From Alloascoidea africana (Eukaryota; Ascomycota; Alloascoideomycetes; Alloascoideales; Alloascoideaceae): DNA of 64,000 nt. The stretch's first letter is position 1. Every line of letters begins with the position of its first letter. Below the pieces are notes generated by a model. That model was not told where the DNA came from. It did not search any database and saw only the letters and a program-made list of their open reading frames with translations. Position numbers and translations under genes: made by a program. The DNA lies in contig JAKTTT010000026.1 in assembly GCA_030581615.1 (NCBI GenBank), positions 124,001 through 188,000 of the forward strand, read 5' to 3'. This document shows, in pieces, positions 31,072-40,925 of the stretch.

Positions 31072-31390
31072 TCATTTGAGATTTTCATCATACGTTTTGC
31101 TATATTCTTGCCTTTTTCAATATCTGCATTTCCCTTTTTTTGTTTCAGCATTATTTATGTTTAACACCAATGTTTTATGACTTATAGAATTGAAAGAAAA
31201 TAGTTTCGTTTCCATGACTTGTTAAATGACATATACTAATAATAATAATAATCTATACTTATAACAGAGACAGTGTGCACATCCAAGGGTATTATAAAAA
31301 ATAGTAAGGAAAACAAGTAAACACAATGCAAGAATATTTCTATAAGTGGATATATGTTTATGCTTCCTAAAATACTGGTTATCTCCGGAA
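31072..31390. other. Convergent intergenic region
   Basis: AT-rich, with an AATAATAATAATAAT run near 31237-31252 shared by the 3' ends of the BUL-like and bZIP genes. No gene was seen. Confidence 0.4.
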
Positions 31391-32260
31391 TTATAAAACA
31401 GGAGAAGAAGATTTATGAACTCCAGCGACCTGTCGCCATCGCTCTGCCTCCATCTTCCACCACTGGACGTCAAACTCCAGTCTCTTTTTCTCTTCCAAAA
31501 GGCCAGCAACCGTTTCTTCCAATTTGGTCACTTCTTGTAAACGCTGCTCTCTGTATTTTCTAGCAGCAAGAGTGTTAATTGCTCGTTTCCGAGCAGTTGG
31601 GTCAGTTAGGTTATCAATGTTGATTGGGTCGTTTTTAGTTGGTTTCCGTTTTCTCCGTTTTGAAATTCTCTCCAAGACGCTCTTCGTCGTCAGTTCAGCA
31701 TCAGTAGATGAAGATTTTCTCTTTGTAGGAGCTTTTCGAGCTTTTGCAGTAGTGGTCTCTTTCGCAGAACTGGGCTTAGGAGACACAGTTTTTGAAGAAG
31801 GCAGTGGTGGGGGAGGAGAAGCATGAAGGAGGCAATCGAATTGGGCATCGTCTTCAGATTTAATCACAGAGTGTTCAAGTTCGGGTTCCGGCACAGGCAC
31901 GGGTTCATGATACAATAAAGGAGGCTCCTCCTGAACTTGGGACTTTGAGTAGGAGAGAGTAGTAAAGCTCTGGAACAGGGTCTCCTGCAAAGCCGCAGTT
32001 GAGCCGAGATCCGAAGGTTCTTCGAAATTGGAGATTGTAAAAGAGGAGGGATCGATCAGGGGATCTAGAGTGCTTTCAATATCGGTGTTGAGTTTATCCA
32101 TTTGCGCAAACATGTCGAGGGCAAGCGTGGCTACAGTCAGAGGCTCACAGGGCTCGGAAGTAGTAGCAGCAGCAGCATCACCGATAACTCCAGACAGTGT
32201 AGAAGCCTCTGTGTTCTCCGCCAGTTGGCGAGGAAGGGAGTTGTTGTCTCCCGGGATCAT
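31391..32260 (-). CDS. bZIP transcription factor, Gcn4/Cpc1-like
   Basis: 289 residues from the first in-frame ATG at 32260. The body is acidic and Ser/Pro/Thr-rich, as in activators. Two nuclear-localisation-like Lys/Arg clusters precede the bZIP (KARKAPTKRK, ISKRRKRKPTK). The bZIP at about residues 222-280 reads DPTARKRAINTLAARKYREQ, matching the DPxAxKRARNTxAARxSR core of Gcn4 and CpcA. A leucine zipper follows (VTKLEETVAGLLEEKKRLEF), and a Trp-rich end (WWKMEAERW) is unusual. Gcn4/Cpc1 proteins bind TGACTCA-like sites and activate amino-acid synthesis on starvation. The upstream frame stays open for about 93 codons without ATG, so a longer product from a non-AUG start or an unseen exon cannot be excluded. 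Confidence 0.7.
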   Translation of the reverse strand: MIPGDNNSLPRQLAENTEASTLSGVIGDAAAATTSEPCEPLTVATLALDMFAQMDKLNTDIESTLDPLIDPSSFTISNFEEPSDLGSTAALQETLFQSFTTLSYSKSQVQEEPPLLYHEPVPVPEPELEHSVIKSEDDAQFDCLLHASPPPPLPSSKTVSPKPSSAKETTTAKARKAPTKRKSSSTDAELTTKSVLERISKRRKRKPTKNDPINIDNLTDPTARKRAINTLAARKYREQRLQEVTKLEETVAGLLEEKKRLEFDVQWWKMEAERWRQVAGVHKSSSPVL

Positions 32261-32312
32261 AGGATCCAGGTTCAAAGTGTTTTTGATGGAGTTGGAACTT
32301 TCTAATGGCCAT
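32178..32312 (-). promoter_or_regulatory. Out-of-frame uORF overlapping the bZIP start codon
   Basis: The only ATG in about 480 nt of leader before the bZIP ATG is at 32312, in good context (GCAATGG). It opens a 44-codon frame, out of frame with the bZIP gene, that runs past the bZIP ATG at 32260 and ends at 32178. Scanning ribosomes would have to leak past it. This fits uORF-type translational control, as known for GCN4/CPC1, though here as a single overlapping uORF. Confidence 0.5.
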
Positions 32313-33341
32313 TGCAATTGGGGGAAAAGGGGGGAGGTTGAGGTTTGTGTTTGGTCCGACAAAATGGCTGATGGTTTGCAGGAGTGAGAGCAGCGACTCA
32401 ACGATATATTGATCAGCTGAGTACTGATTGGATTTGGATTTGGAGTCAAGAGGGATTCCTGGCTTGGCTTTGGAATGCGAGAAGGGCCTTGTGTTTTGAA
32501 AACTGTAGGCTTATTTGATGTTTCTGTGTCGGGGACTCAGTTTTCAGAAATGAGCTCGCTGTGTACAGAGAAAGATATACAGATAGATATATCTAGATAT
32601 CTATATAGACACGTGGAGGTGCTCTTGGAGTTGCTTTTCGCTTCTTCTTTGTTAGAAAGACCTGGAGCAGACTATCTATCTATGCAGAAGGCACCAAGAA
32701 CAGAGGACAGGCTTTCAGTCAGAGGATGAGGATGAGAGAGATGAGTAAGTTGAAGAGAAAAATGACCAAACCCCCCGGTATTAATGCGATTCGCATCGCA
32801 GGGTAATCTCGGCCGTTCGACTCATTTCCACGCGGCGCAGCTTTGCGAGGCCAGGCCGTCCCAGCGGACATTGAAAAAATGGCGTTGGCGAGCCTCTCGG
32901 AGCGCCTCTCGGAGAGCGACGGGTCGAGGATCAAGGATCGAGGATCAAGGATCAAGGGTTCCTCTGGTTCAGATCCGTGAGGACGTGGACGTGGACGTGC
33001 ACCAAAAGAATACGACCGGTGGCCATCCAGCAAGATGCCCTTGCGGTCGGAGCCAGCGGTTGCTGGTCCTCAACTGCTGGTCCTCGCGGTTTGAGTTGGG
33101 GGTTCCATGCTCTACTTCTTGTTCCGGTTTGGGTCTCAGCTACATCTCTGGAGTTGCTCATAAATATATATATTGTGTTCCCAATCCTTTCTAACTAGGT
33201 ATGTATATTAATTGATTTGCTACCGGGATGAAAATAGAAATAGAAATAAAAATAAAAAACAGCCAAGATCCAATAAAGAAACAGAAACAGAGAACTAGCT
33301 TCATCATTACAGTACTAAACCAGTAATACTAGACGATGAGC
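32313..33341. other. bZIP leader and promoter with a GC-rich, repeat-bearing block
   Basis: The ATG-poor leader includes a TGACTC core near 32442-32447 on the minus strand, a possible Gcn4-type site. From about 32780 to 33080 the DNA turns GC-rich and has short tandem repeats: CTCTCGGAG copies near 32892-32915, GGATCAA copies at 32926-32957, and GGACGT copies near 32980-32997. Open frames in this block on both strands look like chance products of composition. Confidence 0.4.
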
Positions 33342-33881
33342 TTAAAGCAGCCAGGCGGCAATGGCAATTACTCCTCCGGCAAGAGCTCCTCCAGAGGCAT
33401 AGTCCAGTCCGCCAACACCGCCGCTAGCTGTAGGAACGCTGGGAGTGGCCGCGCCGCCAGAGGCAGAGCTCGAGTCACCGCCAGAGCCGGAATCGTCAGA
33501 GCCAGAGTCGCCAGAGCCGGAGTCTCCTTTAGAGCCGCTGTCGTCAGATCCAGAGTCATCGGATCCAGAATCTCCTTTAGAGCCGCTGTCGTCAGATCCA
33601 GAGTCTCCTCCAGATCCACTATCAGATCCAGAGTCGCCAGATCCTGAATCATCGGATCCTGAATCGTCACTTCCGCTGTCAGAAGAATCAGTGGGCGTTG
33701 CATCCGAATCGGTCGCTGTAGGCTCTGGAATCACACTGTCTGTCTTGATCTCGTTATTCTGTCCTGTTTCTGTCAGAATAAGAGAGTCTGTCTCATCGCT
33801 TATGGTCGAGGTATAGTTCAGAAACAGGGCCGAAGCAGAAGTGCTGGCTGCGAGGAGTAGTGCGAGGTTGGAAAGCTGCAT
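33342..33881 (-). CDS. GPI-anchor-type Asp/Ser/Gly-repeat surface protein
   Basis: 179 residues from the ATG at 33881. Signal peptide MQLSNLALLLAASTSASA. A short head with one N-glycosylation sequon (NYTS) is followed by an 80-residue acidic repeat of the unit DSGSDDSGS with interspersed GDSGS and KGDSGS. The end is a Gly/Ala-rich segment with a hydrophobic GPI-type tail (GALAGGVIAIAAWLL). At DNA level the repeat is a minisatellite with units near 18-30 bp, so its length is likely to vary. Dense Ser should be heavily O-mannosylated, and dense Asp makes the stalk strongly acidic. Probable cell-wall protein; function unknown. Confidence 0.75.
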   Translation of the reverse strand: MQLSNLALLLAASTSASALFLNYTSTISDETDSLILTETGQNNEIKTDSVIPEPTATDSDATPTDSSDSGSDDSGSDDSGSGDSGSDSGSGGDSGSDDSGSKGDSGSDDSGSDDSGSKGDSGSGDSGSDDSGSGGDSSSASGGAATPSVPTASGGVGGLDYASGGALAGGVIAIAAWLL

Positions 33882-34049
33882 TTCTTTAGGATTGAAGATT
33901 ATGTCTGTATCACTCAACGAAAGTCTACCAAGTAGTTTAATCAATTGTATCGATTTGAAGATTTGAAGATTTCAGGCTTTGGGAGTAGCTAAATCTCAAT
34001 AGGTGTTGAGCTTGATGATGATACCTAGAAAATGCGAAATCTTTCCCTG

Positions 34050-34056
34050 TTATATA
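34050..34056 (-). promoter_or_regulatory. Possible TATA box
   Basis: TATATAA on the minus strand, about 170 bp upstream of the surface-protein start at 33881. Confidence 0.45.
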
Positions 34057-35999
34057 GTCTCGTTAGTGTCTCTCCCCCCTTGATAAATGTCAATTGCAAA
34101 AGACATTGTTACTGATAAAAGGCATCATTAATGCAAACAAACACAATTCCATAAGCGCTCGTTAACAATTGGACTTGGAGATACGGCTTTTCTTTGATCA
34201 ATCTACGTCCGCAAAAGTTTTGTCTACCATGTATCCTACGGCGGTGCAGGACTAAACAAAACTCAATGGGCCAATGATACGAGTACGGTATCATAATCCT
34301 TTTGTCAAAAACTTGTTCTTTATTATGTTCTTTTTTTTGTTTTTTTGGACAGCAGACATGCATTTCCACTACTGCTGCTGCTGCTGAAATCTCCAATGTC
34401 GTCTGCTTATTGCTGAGGATACAGACCCCATTATAAAAGAGATGCTTATCTGCACTAGATCAAAGACCCTTTCTGTGCTTTGTTATTTCAGAAACAAAGC
34501 ACCTCTGCTTTCCTTTTTGTGGGCTTGTGAAAGATCTGTATTCCTACAGAATCGTCATTTCTTGTTTGCATGCGTTTCCACATTCCTCAATTCCGAACCG
34601 TTATACTTCATCTCGTTCCTCAAAAGGATGGGAGATAGATTCTTTCAGTGGATGACTGACTCTGAATCGGAGAATTCACGCAATTCTTGAAAGGCTCTTG
34701 TGCAAAAATTCACTTCTAGAGGTTTTTTTTGTATTAGAAGTGCACTTTGCCAAGAGTTTAGAAGACCTCTTGGTTCATTATGCATTTCATGTACTCTCTT
34801 TGAAACGTGGGAACGTGCTCATGCTATTCCTTTTCCTTAAATCTCTGGATTTTCCAATTGACTGGCCCTCAATGTCAGAAAATGCAGTTCTCCCTGTTTT
34901 TTTGTTAATTGGTTTATGGTTAAGAGCAGACAGTTTTCCTTTAGTTTTATTTCAGGAACATGAATTTACTGGTGTGATAGTCTAGACACTTGATGCTGCT
35001 GCTGCAAACTTCCATGAAGCTATACTACTTCCACAGGGTCTTGACTATATGGAAACTTGGTTTCACCACAGAAATAACACCCTGATCAGATTTTATGTGA
35101 CTCCAGCTCCTTGGTGTCCACTGATATAGGTAAAATAAAAGTTGACCTGTGCTCAACAGACATGTCTGTGCCAATCGCTTCAAGAATTAAATCTCTAGCT
35201 GATTAACCAGTTCCCAAGCTGAATGTATGATCTTCTCATTCAGCTGTCTCTGCAACAGACCTACAGACCCCCCGGTTTGATCTTGCCAGCCATCCGCGTG
35301 GTTTGTGTTTTCTTCCCTTGCATGCTAAGAAGAGCCTCCTCGGCTGAATGTAGCTCTCTCCTGGCCCTACATTCGACGCTTTCTATTAGGCTCGGCGCTC
35401 GCCGGATAATTTAGCTTGGGAGAAGGAACTATCCAGAAACTACGCCAGACACTATCGCAACATCGCTGACAATGCCCATTCCAAAATTGTTGGAGATTGA
35501 AACCAAGGACCTGCTTCAGCCAAAAATATATTTCTGGTTCGCTGGTTGGTATAAAACAACAATGTAGGAAAGCTTTGGCTACTTGTCGCCCTACGCAGGA
35601 ATTAAAAAGCTTTGAAGAGGCTGCAAACTAAAAAATCTAATTTCGGACGTTTGAGATCCAATGATTTCCCTCAGATAGACCATTCTCCATCGATTTCTGA
35701 GTTTGTCACATCATTGACGATCCATCCAGGGTCACCACCCGTGCTGAGCAAATCAGCCTTCCAGAGCCCCAAGATCCCACACACCGGGACCAACCAGCCC
35801 AGCCCGGTAGAATCCTGCGTAGTCCACTTGTTCCTGTTCTTCAGTCTGATTTTCGATTTTCGATTTTCGAATTTCGGTTTTGTGTTTTTTTCCGGGCAGT
35901 GGAGTGGCAGGGGAGGGTTTCAGGTCCTCCCGGCTGTGCTTGGATGACAGAACAGCGCCGCAGCCTCCAACATCAGCCAAACCTTAAACTTATGCTCGG

Positions 36000-36007
36000 T
36001 ATAAAAG
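36000..36007 (+). promoter_or_regulatory. TATA box
   Basis: TATAAAAG about 90 bp upstream of the ATG at 36096. Confidence 0.6.
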
Positions 36008-36095
36008 TCCCGGACTCGTCCCTTTTTTCCATCGTTTCTACTCTCCATCGATCCCTTCACATCTCTAGACCTACACAGCTACTACATATACAACA

Positions 36096-36650
36096 ATGAA
36101 ATACTCATCAGTTTTCCTGCTCGCACTGGCCGCTTCTTCCCAGTCCGTCATGGCCGACGATTTCATCTCGGACCTTGTTTCCAAAGCCACCGACATTGCA
36201 ACCAATGTTGTCTCCAAAGCCACAGATATCGCCTCCAATGCCCGAACTCTTGGTGACGATATAACTTCAGCAGTGGTTTCAGAAGCCACCGAAATTGCCT
36301 CCAAGGCTGAATCCTTGGGAACAAACATTGCTTCCCATGGCGAGTCAATCGGGACAAAAATAGCTACAAATGCCGTTTCTGCTGCTACAAACATTGCCTC
36401 TCACGGTGAATCTTTGGGAACCAGAATAGCCACCAATGCCGTCTCCGCTGCTACCGATGCTGCCTCCGACGCCAAAAGCATTGAGAGCAGAGTTACTTCC
36501 AAGGTAAGCGAGGCCAGATCCGACCGCAGTTCGGCCACTGCTGCCAGTGGATCTGCATCTGCTTCTGAAACACAGTCAAATGCTGGTGGAGTCTATGGAG
36601 CTCCAGTTGCATTGGCAGGATTTGCCGCTGCGGCCGCTTTCCTCCTGTAA
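36096..36650 (+). CDS. GPI-anchor-type protein with helical 11/22-residue repeats
   Basis: 184 residues. Signal peptide MKYSSVFLLALAASSQSVMA. The core, about residues 25-140, is built from near-identical 22-residue units (IATNAVSAATNIASHGESLG) and related 11-residue units (SKATDIATNVV, SKATDIASNAR). It is Ala-rich, with charged residues at regular spacing, and should form amphipathic helices. The pattern resembles 11-mer repeats of LEA or apolipoprotein type, though homology is not shown. A Ser/Ala stalk, a small-residue site (SNAGG) and a hydrophobic tail (ALAGFAAAAAFLL) form a GPI signal. Helical repeats are unusual among yeast wall proteins, which mostly have disordered Ser/Thr stalks. Confidence 0.75.
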   Translation: MKYSSVFLLALAASSQSVMADDFISDLVSKATDIATNVVSKATDIASNARTLGDDITSAVVSEATEIASKAESLGTNIASHGESIGTKIATNAVSAATNIASHGESLGTRIATNAVSAATDAASDAKSIESRVTSKVSEARSDRSSATAASGSASASETQSNAGGVYGAPVALAGFAAAAAFLL

Positions 36651-38790
36651 GCTATTACACTTGTCAGGAAAAAGCAACATTAATGGAACATTATTTGGAT
36701 CAAGGAAAAGTGTCTTCTTCGGACTGGTAATAGTCAACCAGAGGAGCTAAGGACTCCCTTTTTTGTTTGACTCTGCGTCTTTCTTTTTATGGTTTAAATT
36801 GGAATTTTTCTATATCTTGGGTCTTCTTTAGCACCTCGTTTTGTATAAGTAGCATAGATTCTCCTATGTAACAACTCAATTCAAAAATCTTTAATTGTGA
36901 ATTGACAATTTTTGTAAGTACTCTTCTATTCTTCGACAAGATTTTAAAGTTTTATGAATGATTACTGGAATGCTTCGCTACACAAGTTGCGGTAGGTACA
37001 ACCTAAATTTGAATAAGACATCTCTCTTCTCTTCAGGGATAATTTAAAGGGTCAAGTGTTAACATTTACAAGCTTACAACGAAATTGATGTTCAGGTTTG
37101 AAGTGAAATCGCAGGCTTTGTCATTATTAATCAACCCAGCTCCCATATTTATTCGCTATAATTAAATCAAGAAAGCCAAGAACTGGTTGCAAAAATACGA
37201 ACTCTAAAATGCGGCTGAGCACAACTCTCCACCTCATTTTCTCAGTAAGCGTTAAACCATAAACTGTTTCTGTGGGATGGTATGCTGGGGAAATCCAATC
37301 TCACGGTTGGAAAGTAATAGATTAATTTGACGTCTTAAAAGAGCAAAGCACGAAAAGTCTGTTTACCCTCGACTTGCATTCTATTTTTGCATGCTAAAAC
37401 TTTTCACACAAGTTCACGTAGGCAAACTATGTTGTCAATTGAGAATGATTAGACTTCCAGTTCTACTGATCTTGAACGAACAACAGAATCTGGGAAGCAT
37501 GCTGTTGGCCAAGTAATGGGCAAATATTGAAGGTCAGTCAGTGGTTTGAGGGCCACGAGATGCCAACTCTTTGACATCACACACGCTCTTAAAGCTCCAT
37601 CTCAGTCTCCCTAAAGATCGAACTTCCGGACATCAGAGTGGCTCTTCAATACCAATTTGAGTTTCTTTATTCGTGGGGTGGCCCCGCCTCGTGCTAAGAA
37701 TTGATCGCATCGCAATGATATTGATAGACTCCACAAAAGCTGAAAGGCCGAAAAGACGCAGATACGGCAATAACGAGTTTTTACTGTTAGGAGATTGAAG
37801 ATTTTCTGGAGTAAAAAAAGAAGCCGATGAGTAGTCAGTTCGGTAATTGCTACAATTTGGTAGTTTTATTAATACGAGCTACAGCTCTTTGACGTTGTGG
37901 TATTTATGGAAAACCAGCACAGAGCTTCGAAGATGTACAGAAGACGTAGAGCTTTCTGGAGATAATAATGGAAATGACATCAAATAGTTCGTTCTGAATT
38001 ACAATTTGAATATTGAAAGGTTGTGGAGGGACATTGCTAATTTATTGGCGAATTATGTTAGAAACCAAACTAACAACTGATAAATATAGAAAAAAGGATA
38101 ACATTCTGTGGTAAATATATGTAAACAGAAATGGACAGTATGATTAAGAATGATATCTTATCAGATCTGTAGGCTCAACACACAAAAGCCCCCAGCCTAA
38201 AAGTCTAGCGCTTTGATCGTTGATGTGGGCGCGTAATTCAAGAAAGCTCTCATACTTGTTAGACACTACCTCTTTCTTTAAATTATTACACGCTCTGAGT
38301 AGGTTCTTATTTTACAGTATTCAATACAACTTGTTTTTAGCTCCAGCTGTTCTATGTCTATTATAACTGTTGTTGGATAGATGCTCTCTGCTTTAACACA
38401 AATAGGTAACAACGGGTTCCCCTATCTACCCAAAGCCAAAGATTATAAAGTCTTTGTTTATTAATTAACAACACAACATTGGGCTTAGGAATTTGGAGAC
38501 ACGGTGTTTGTTTTGTTCCTTCTTTTAATTTTTACACTTGTAGCTTTCAAATACACCACAAACAATTTAATAAATCATTATATTAAGTTTAACCGAACTT
38601 TAGCTTAGCTCTAAATAAATATATATACCTAACAAACACATATATAGACACAAATAAAATCTCAATCATAGGATAAATAATTCAAATACAAATACAAAAA
38701 CAATAAAAGTAAAAGTAAGAGTAAGAGTAAGAGTAAAAGCAAAAAATAAAAAATAAAATAAAAAGATGAAAAAGAATTGTGTTCCATTCT
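36651..38790. other. Gene-poor AT-rich region
   Basis: About 2.1 kb with almost no open frames. The right end is very AT-rich (38450-38790) and holds a GTAAGA hexamer repeat at about 38707-38735 within an A-rich tract next to the GATA gene's 3' end. No tRNA or other RNA gene was recognised. An origin or other chromosomal element is possible but nothing specific supports it. Confidence 0.4.
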
Positions 38791-39471
38791 TCACTTCTTG
38801 AGGTAGTCATGATATGAGGTCTTGACCCTGAACATTGGGTGCTCAGGACCAAGTCCTTTTTGATGCTCCCAAAAGCCTGAGAGAACTTTACTATTTTTGA
38901 AAAAGCTTTTAGCTCTTGAGTAATGCACACCACAGGCATTACACAAGGTCTTTGGACCTTCTGGTCCCAAGCGCCAGTTGGAGCTATTCGGAATTGCACA
39001 TTGTGTGCATTTTTTGTGATTTGAGGGGCCTGGCGTCTGTGTCGTTGATGCCTTTGGCTTGGGAGCGTTCGGTGGTGGTGATTTAGGCTTGGGAGCTTTT
39101 GCTTTGGGAACTTTTGTTGTTGGTGATTTAGGCTTGAGAGCTTTTGGTGATGGTGATTTTTGCTTTGGCGTTTTTGGTTTTGTTACCTTTGACTTTGTAA
39201 CCTTTGGCTTTGTAGCCTTTGGCTTTGCATGCTCTGTAACATTTGGCTGTGTGAGTTTTACCGTTACCTTTAGTGGTTTGGGAGCAAAGACTGGAGGTAC
39301 AGGTCGTGGTAGTAGTGAGGATAGTTCGTCCTTAAAATGGTACTCGCAAGCTTTTAGCAAGATGAACATTCTTTCTCTGAATATTCTATCCCTGTGATCT
39401 GCATTTATAGGCATAGGCTCAGACAATCTTTTGGTGATCTCGGGGTGGTTAAGCAAATCATTGGGATCCAT
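38791..39471 (-). CDS. GATA-type zinc-finger protein with histone H1-like Lys/Pro repeats
   Basis: 226 residues. The N-terminal 60 residues are helical. Residues about 75-150 are an array of Lys-Pro units such as KPKVTKPKTPKQKSPSPK and KAKAPKPKSPPP, resembling the (S/T)PKK-rich tails of linker histone H1. One GATA finger lies at about residues 154-180, C-x2-C-x18-C-x2-C (CTQC, NSSNWRLGP, TLCNACGVHY). The 18-residue loop occurs in one group of fungal and plant GATA fingers. The protein should bind GATA-like sites, with the basic tail giving non-specific DNA contact. No cysteine-rich iron-sensing region is present, so it is not the siderophore-repressor type. A TATTTAAA sits about 100 bp upstream. 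Confidence 0.82.
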   Translation of the reverse strand: MDPNDLLNHPEITKRLSEPMPINADHRDRIFRERMFILLKACEYHFKDELSSLLPRPVPPVFAPKPLKVTVKLTQPNVTEHAKPKATKPKVTKSKVTKPKTPKQKSPSPKALKPKSPTTKVPKAKAPKPKSPPPNAPKPKASTTQTPGPSNHKKCTQCAIPNSSNWRLGPEGPKTLCNACGVHYSRAKSFFKNSKVLSGFWEHQKGLGPEHPMFRVKTSYHDYLKK

Positions 39472-40239
39472 TTTATTAATTGGTTATTACAAGAGTAAAA
39501 GAGACGTAGCAGAGAGTTAACGAAGTTGAAGATGGTGAAGAACGGAAGAGATAAACGGGCTAGAGAGGTTTTTAAATATTCCAATCTTCTTCTTCTAAAG
39601 GAATATAAAGGTTTCTTTCAATTTTCCTTTTTTTTTGCTTTTTTTGGAGTTGCCAATTAGAGAGAAAACTTATTTCATCGTTTTGATTTTTGGTTTGATT
39701 TCTTTTGTTTGCTTCTGAAAGTTTTCTTTAAAACAAAATCTTAAATACTTTTGTCTGTCAGACTTGGAAAAGCAAACCCACGTACTAGATTTTTCGTTTG
39801 GCACTTTACACAGCTTTTGTTTGAAGAGCAGTTGGGAAATGCTAGCTATAGAAACAACTGGTTGAAAATATTAGCGCCCAACAAATCCCGGTTTGATGCT
39901 AACGGTATGGATGGCCAAGACAGAAAGGAAGACGATCTACAAAATAGAAATTGCACAAAAAACCGTGTTGCATCTTTGATTGTCACGAATTAGAGTTCTT
40001 GTCGTGTTTGTGTCAAGTAAAGTGTGCTCACAAAATGAGTTGACAGAACGGAAAATAAATTATCTATGGAGAACGGGTCTATTTTTATGGACATTCCTTT
40101 ATTCTTCGTGTTGTATCGGGTTTTCTATTTGGGCTTCCAGAATGTTGTGACGGCTTATCCGAAACTTTTGGCGTCAGAGCTTATGCCTAATCAGGAAAGA
40201 AAGAAGCCCATATCAAAACTGTCCCCCAAAATGCAAAAA
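39472..40239. other. Intergenic upstream of the GATA gene
   Basis: AT-rich DNA with short open frames that were not recognised. It separates the live GATA gene from a GATA-like relic on the opposite strand. Confidence 0.4.
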
Positions 40240-40350
40240 AAAAAAAAAACACGGAGCAGGGCGATCAACAATTCAAATTGGCAGATAGGTCCACAAGCTA
40301 ATGAAACCTGGGATTTACTAGTTGAGAGCAAAAATTTATTTAAAGAATGA
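40240..40350 (+). pseudogene. Decayed GATA zinc-finger relic
   Basis: A Lys-rich stretch encoded by a 15-base A run is followed by AINNSNWQIGP, matching AIPNSSNWRLGP of the GATA gene at 38791 with one residue missing, and later ESKNLFKE against AKSFFKN. The four zinc-binding cysteines are absent (SRA in place of CTQCA; TW in place of TLCNAC). The frame closes with TGA right after. This looks like the remnant of an inverted, divergent duplicate of the live GATA gene. The match is short, so chance cannot be ruled out without alignment. Confidence 0.45.
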
Positions 40351-40925
40351 GGAGCTGCTCTTCCGAATATTGGGGGACCAGCGAGTGTTGAACCCAAACA
40401 CCTCAAGCTCAGGACAAAGATGGCATCTATAAACTTCACCCATAAGCGAGTCACCAGATGAATTGTCTTTGTGCTTGTAATAATTTCCGGGTTTGAATAC
40501 TAAAGTTTAAATAGCGGTTTATTATCTTTCGAATTCATGTGAAAGATCACTGTTTGTTAGCCTCAAAAGTAAAAGGCAGAGACTTGGAAATAACATTCAC
40601 AGTTTAACCAGAAACTATTTGTAGTCTATGAGAAATGTAACGGTCCATAAACCTGGGCGTTTTTTGGACAATAGGCGGGAGGACGGTTCCTAGTCCTACA
40701 TTACTATTTGCTACTCTGACACAGTCTTTTCTATGGCCAAAAGAATTTTCCATTAGTTCAGCTCGATTACTGAAAATACAAAGGTGCCCCAGGGGTCGGG
40801 AAATTCAGTAGATCCACTAGTCTTTTTTATGTAATTAGTGATACTTTTCTTTGAAATAGCCCAGACAGTTAACATTGTGCTCTTTCGCCTCAGAATCATC
40901 TTTCTAACAAAAGAAAATACACATC

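Larger units (their letters stand above)
33882..36095. other. Long divergent intergenic region between two surface-protein genes
   Basis: 2.2 kb with only weak open frames (for example 34442-34985, plus strand, hydrophobic and unrecognised). It has a GCTGCT run near 34373-34385 and a direct repeat of GATTTTC units near 35848-35870. Long divergent promoters are common for regulated surface genes. No RNA gene was recognised. Confidence 0.45.

Noticed and set aside
32719-33194. Open frames on both strands in the GC-rich block
   Set aside because: They overlap each other, have Arg-rich repetitive composition and no motifs. GC-rich DNA has few stops by chance.
34442-34985. Two consecutive plus-strand frames that might form a membrane protein
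   Set aside because: Phe/Leu-rich content reflects T-rich DNA; no splice signals join them and no family is recognised.
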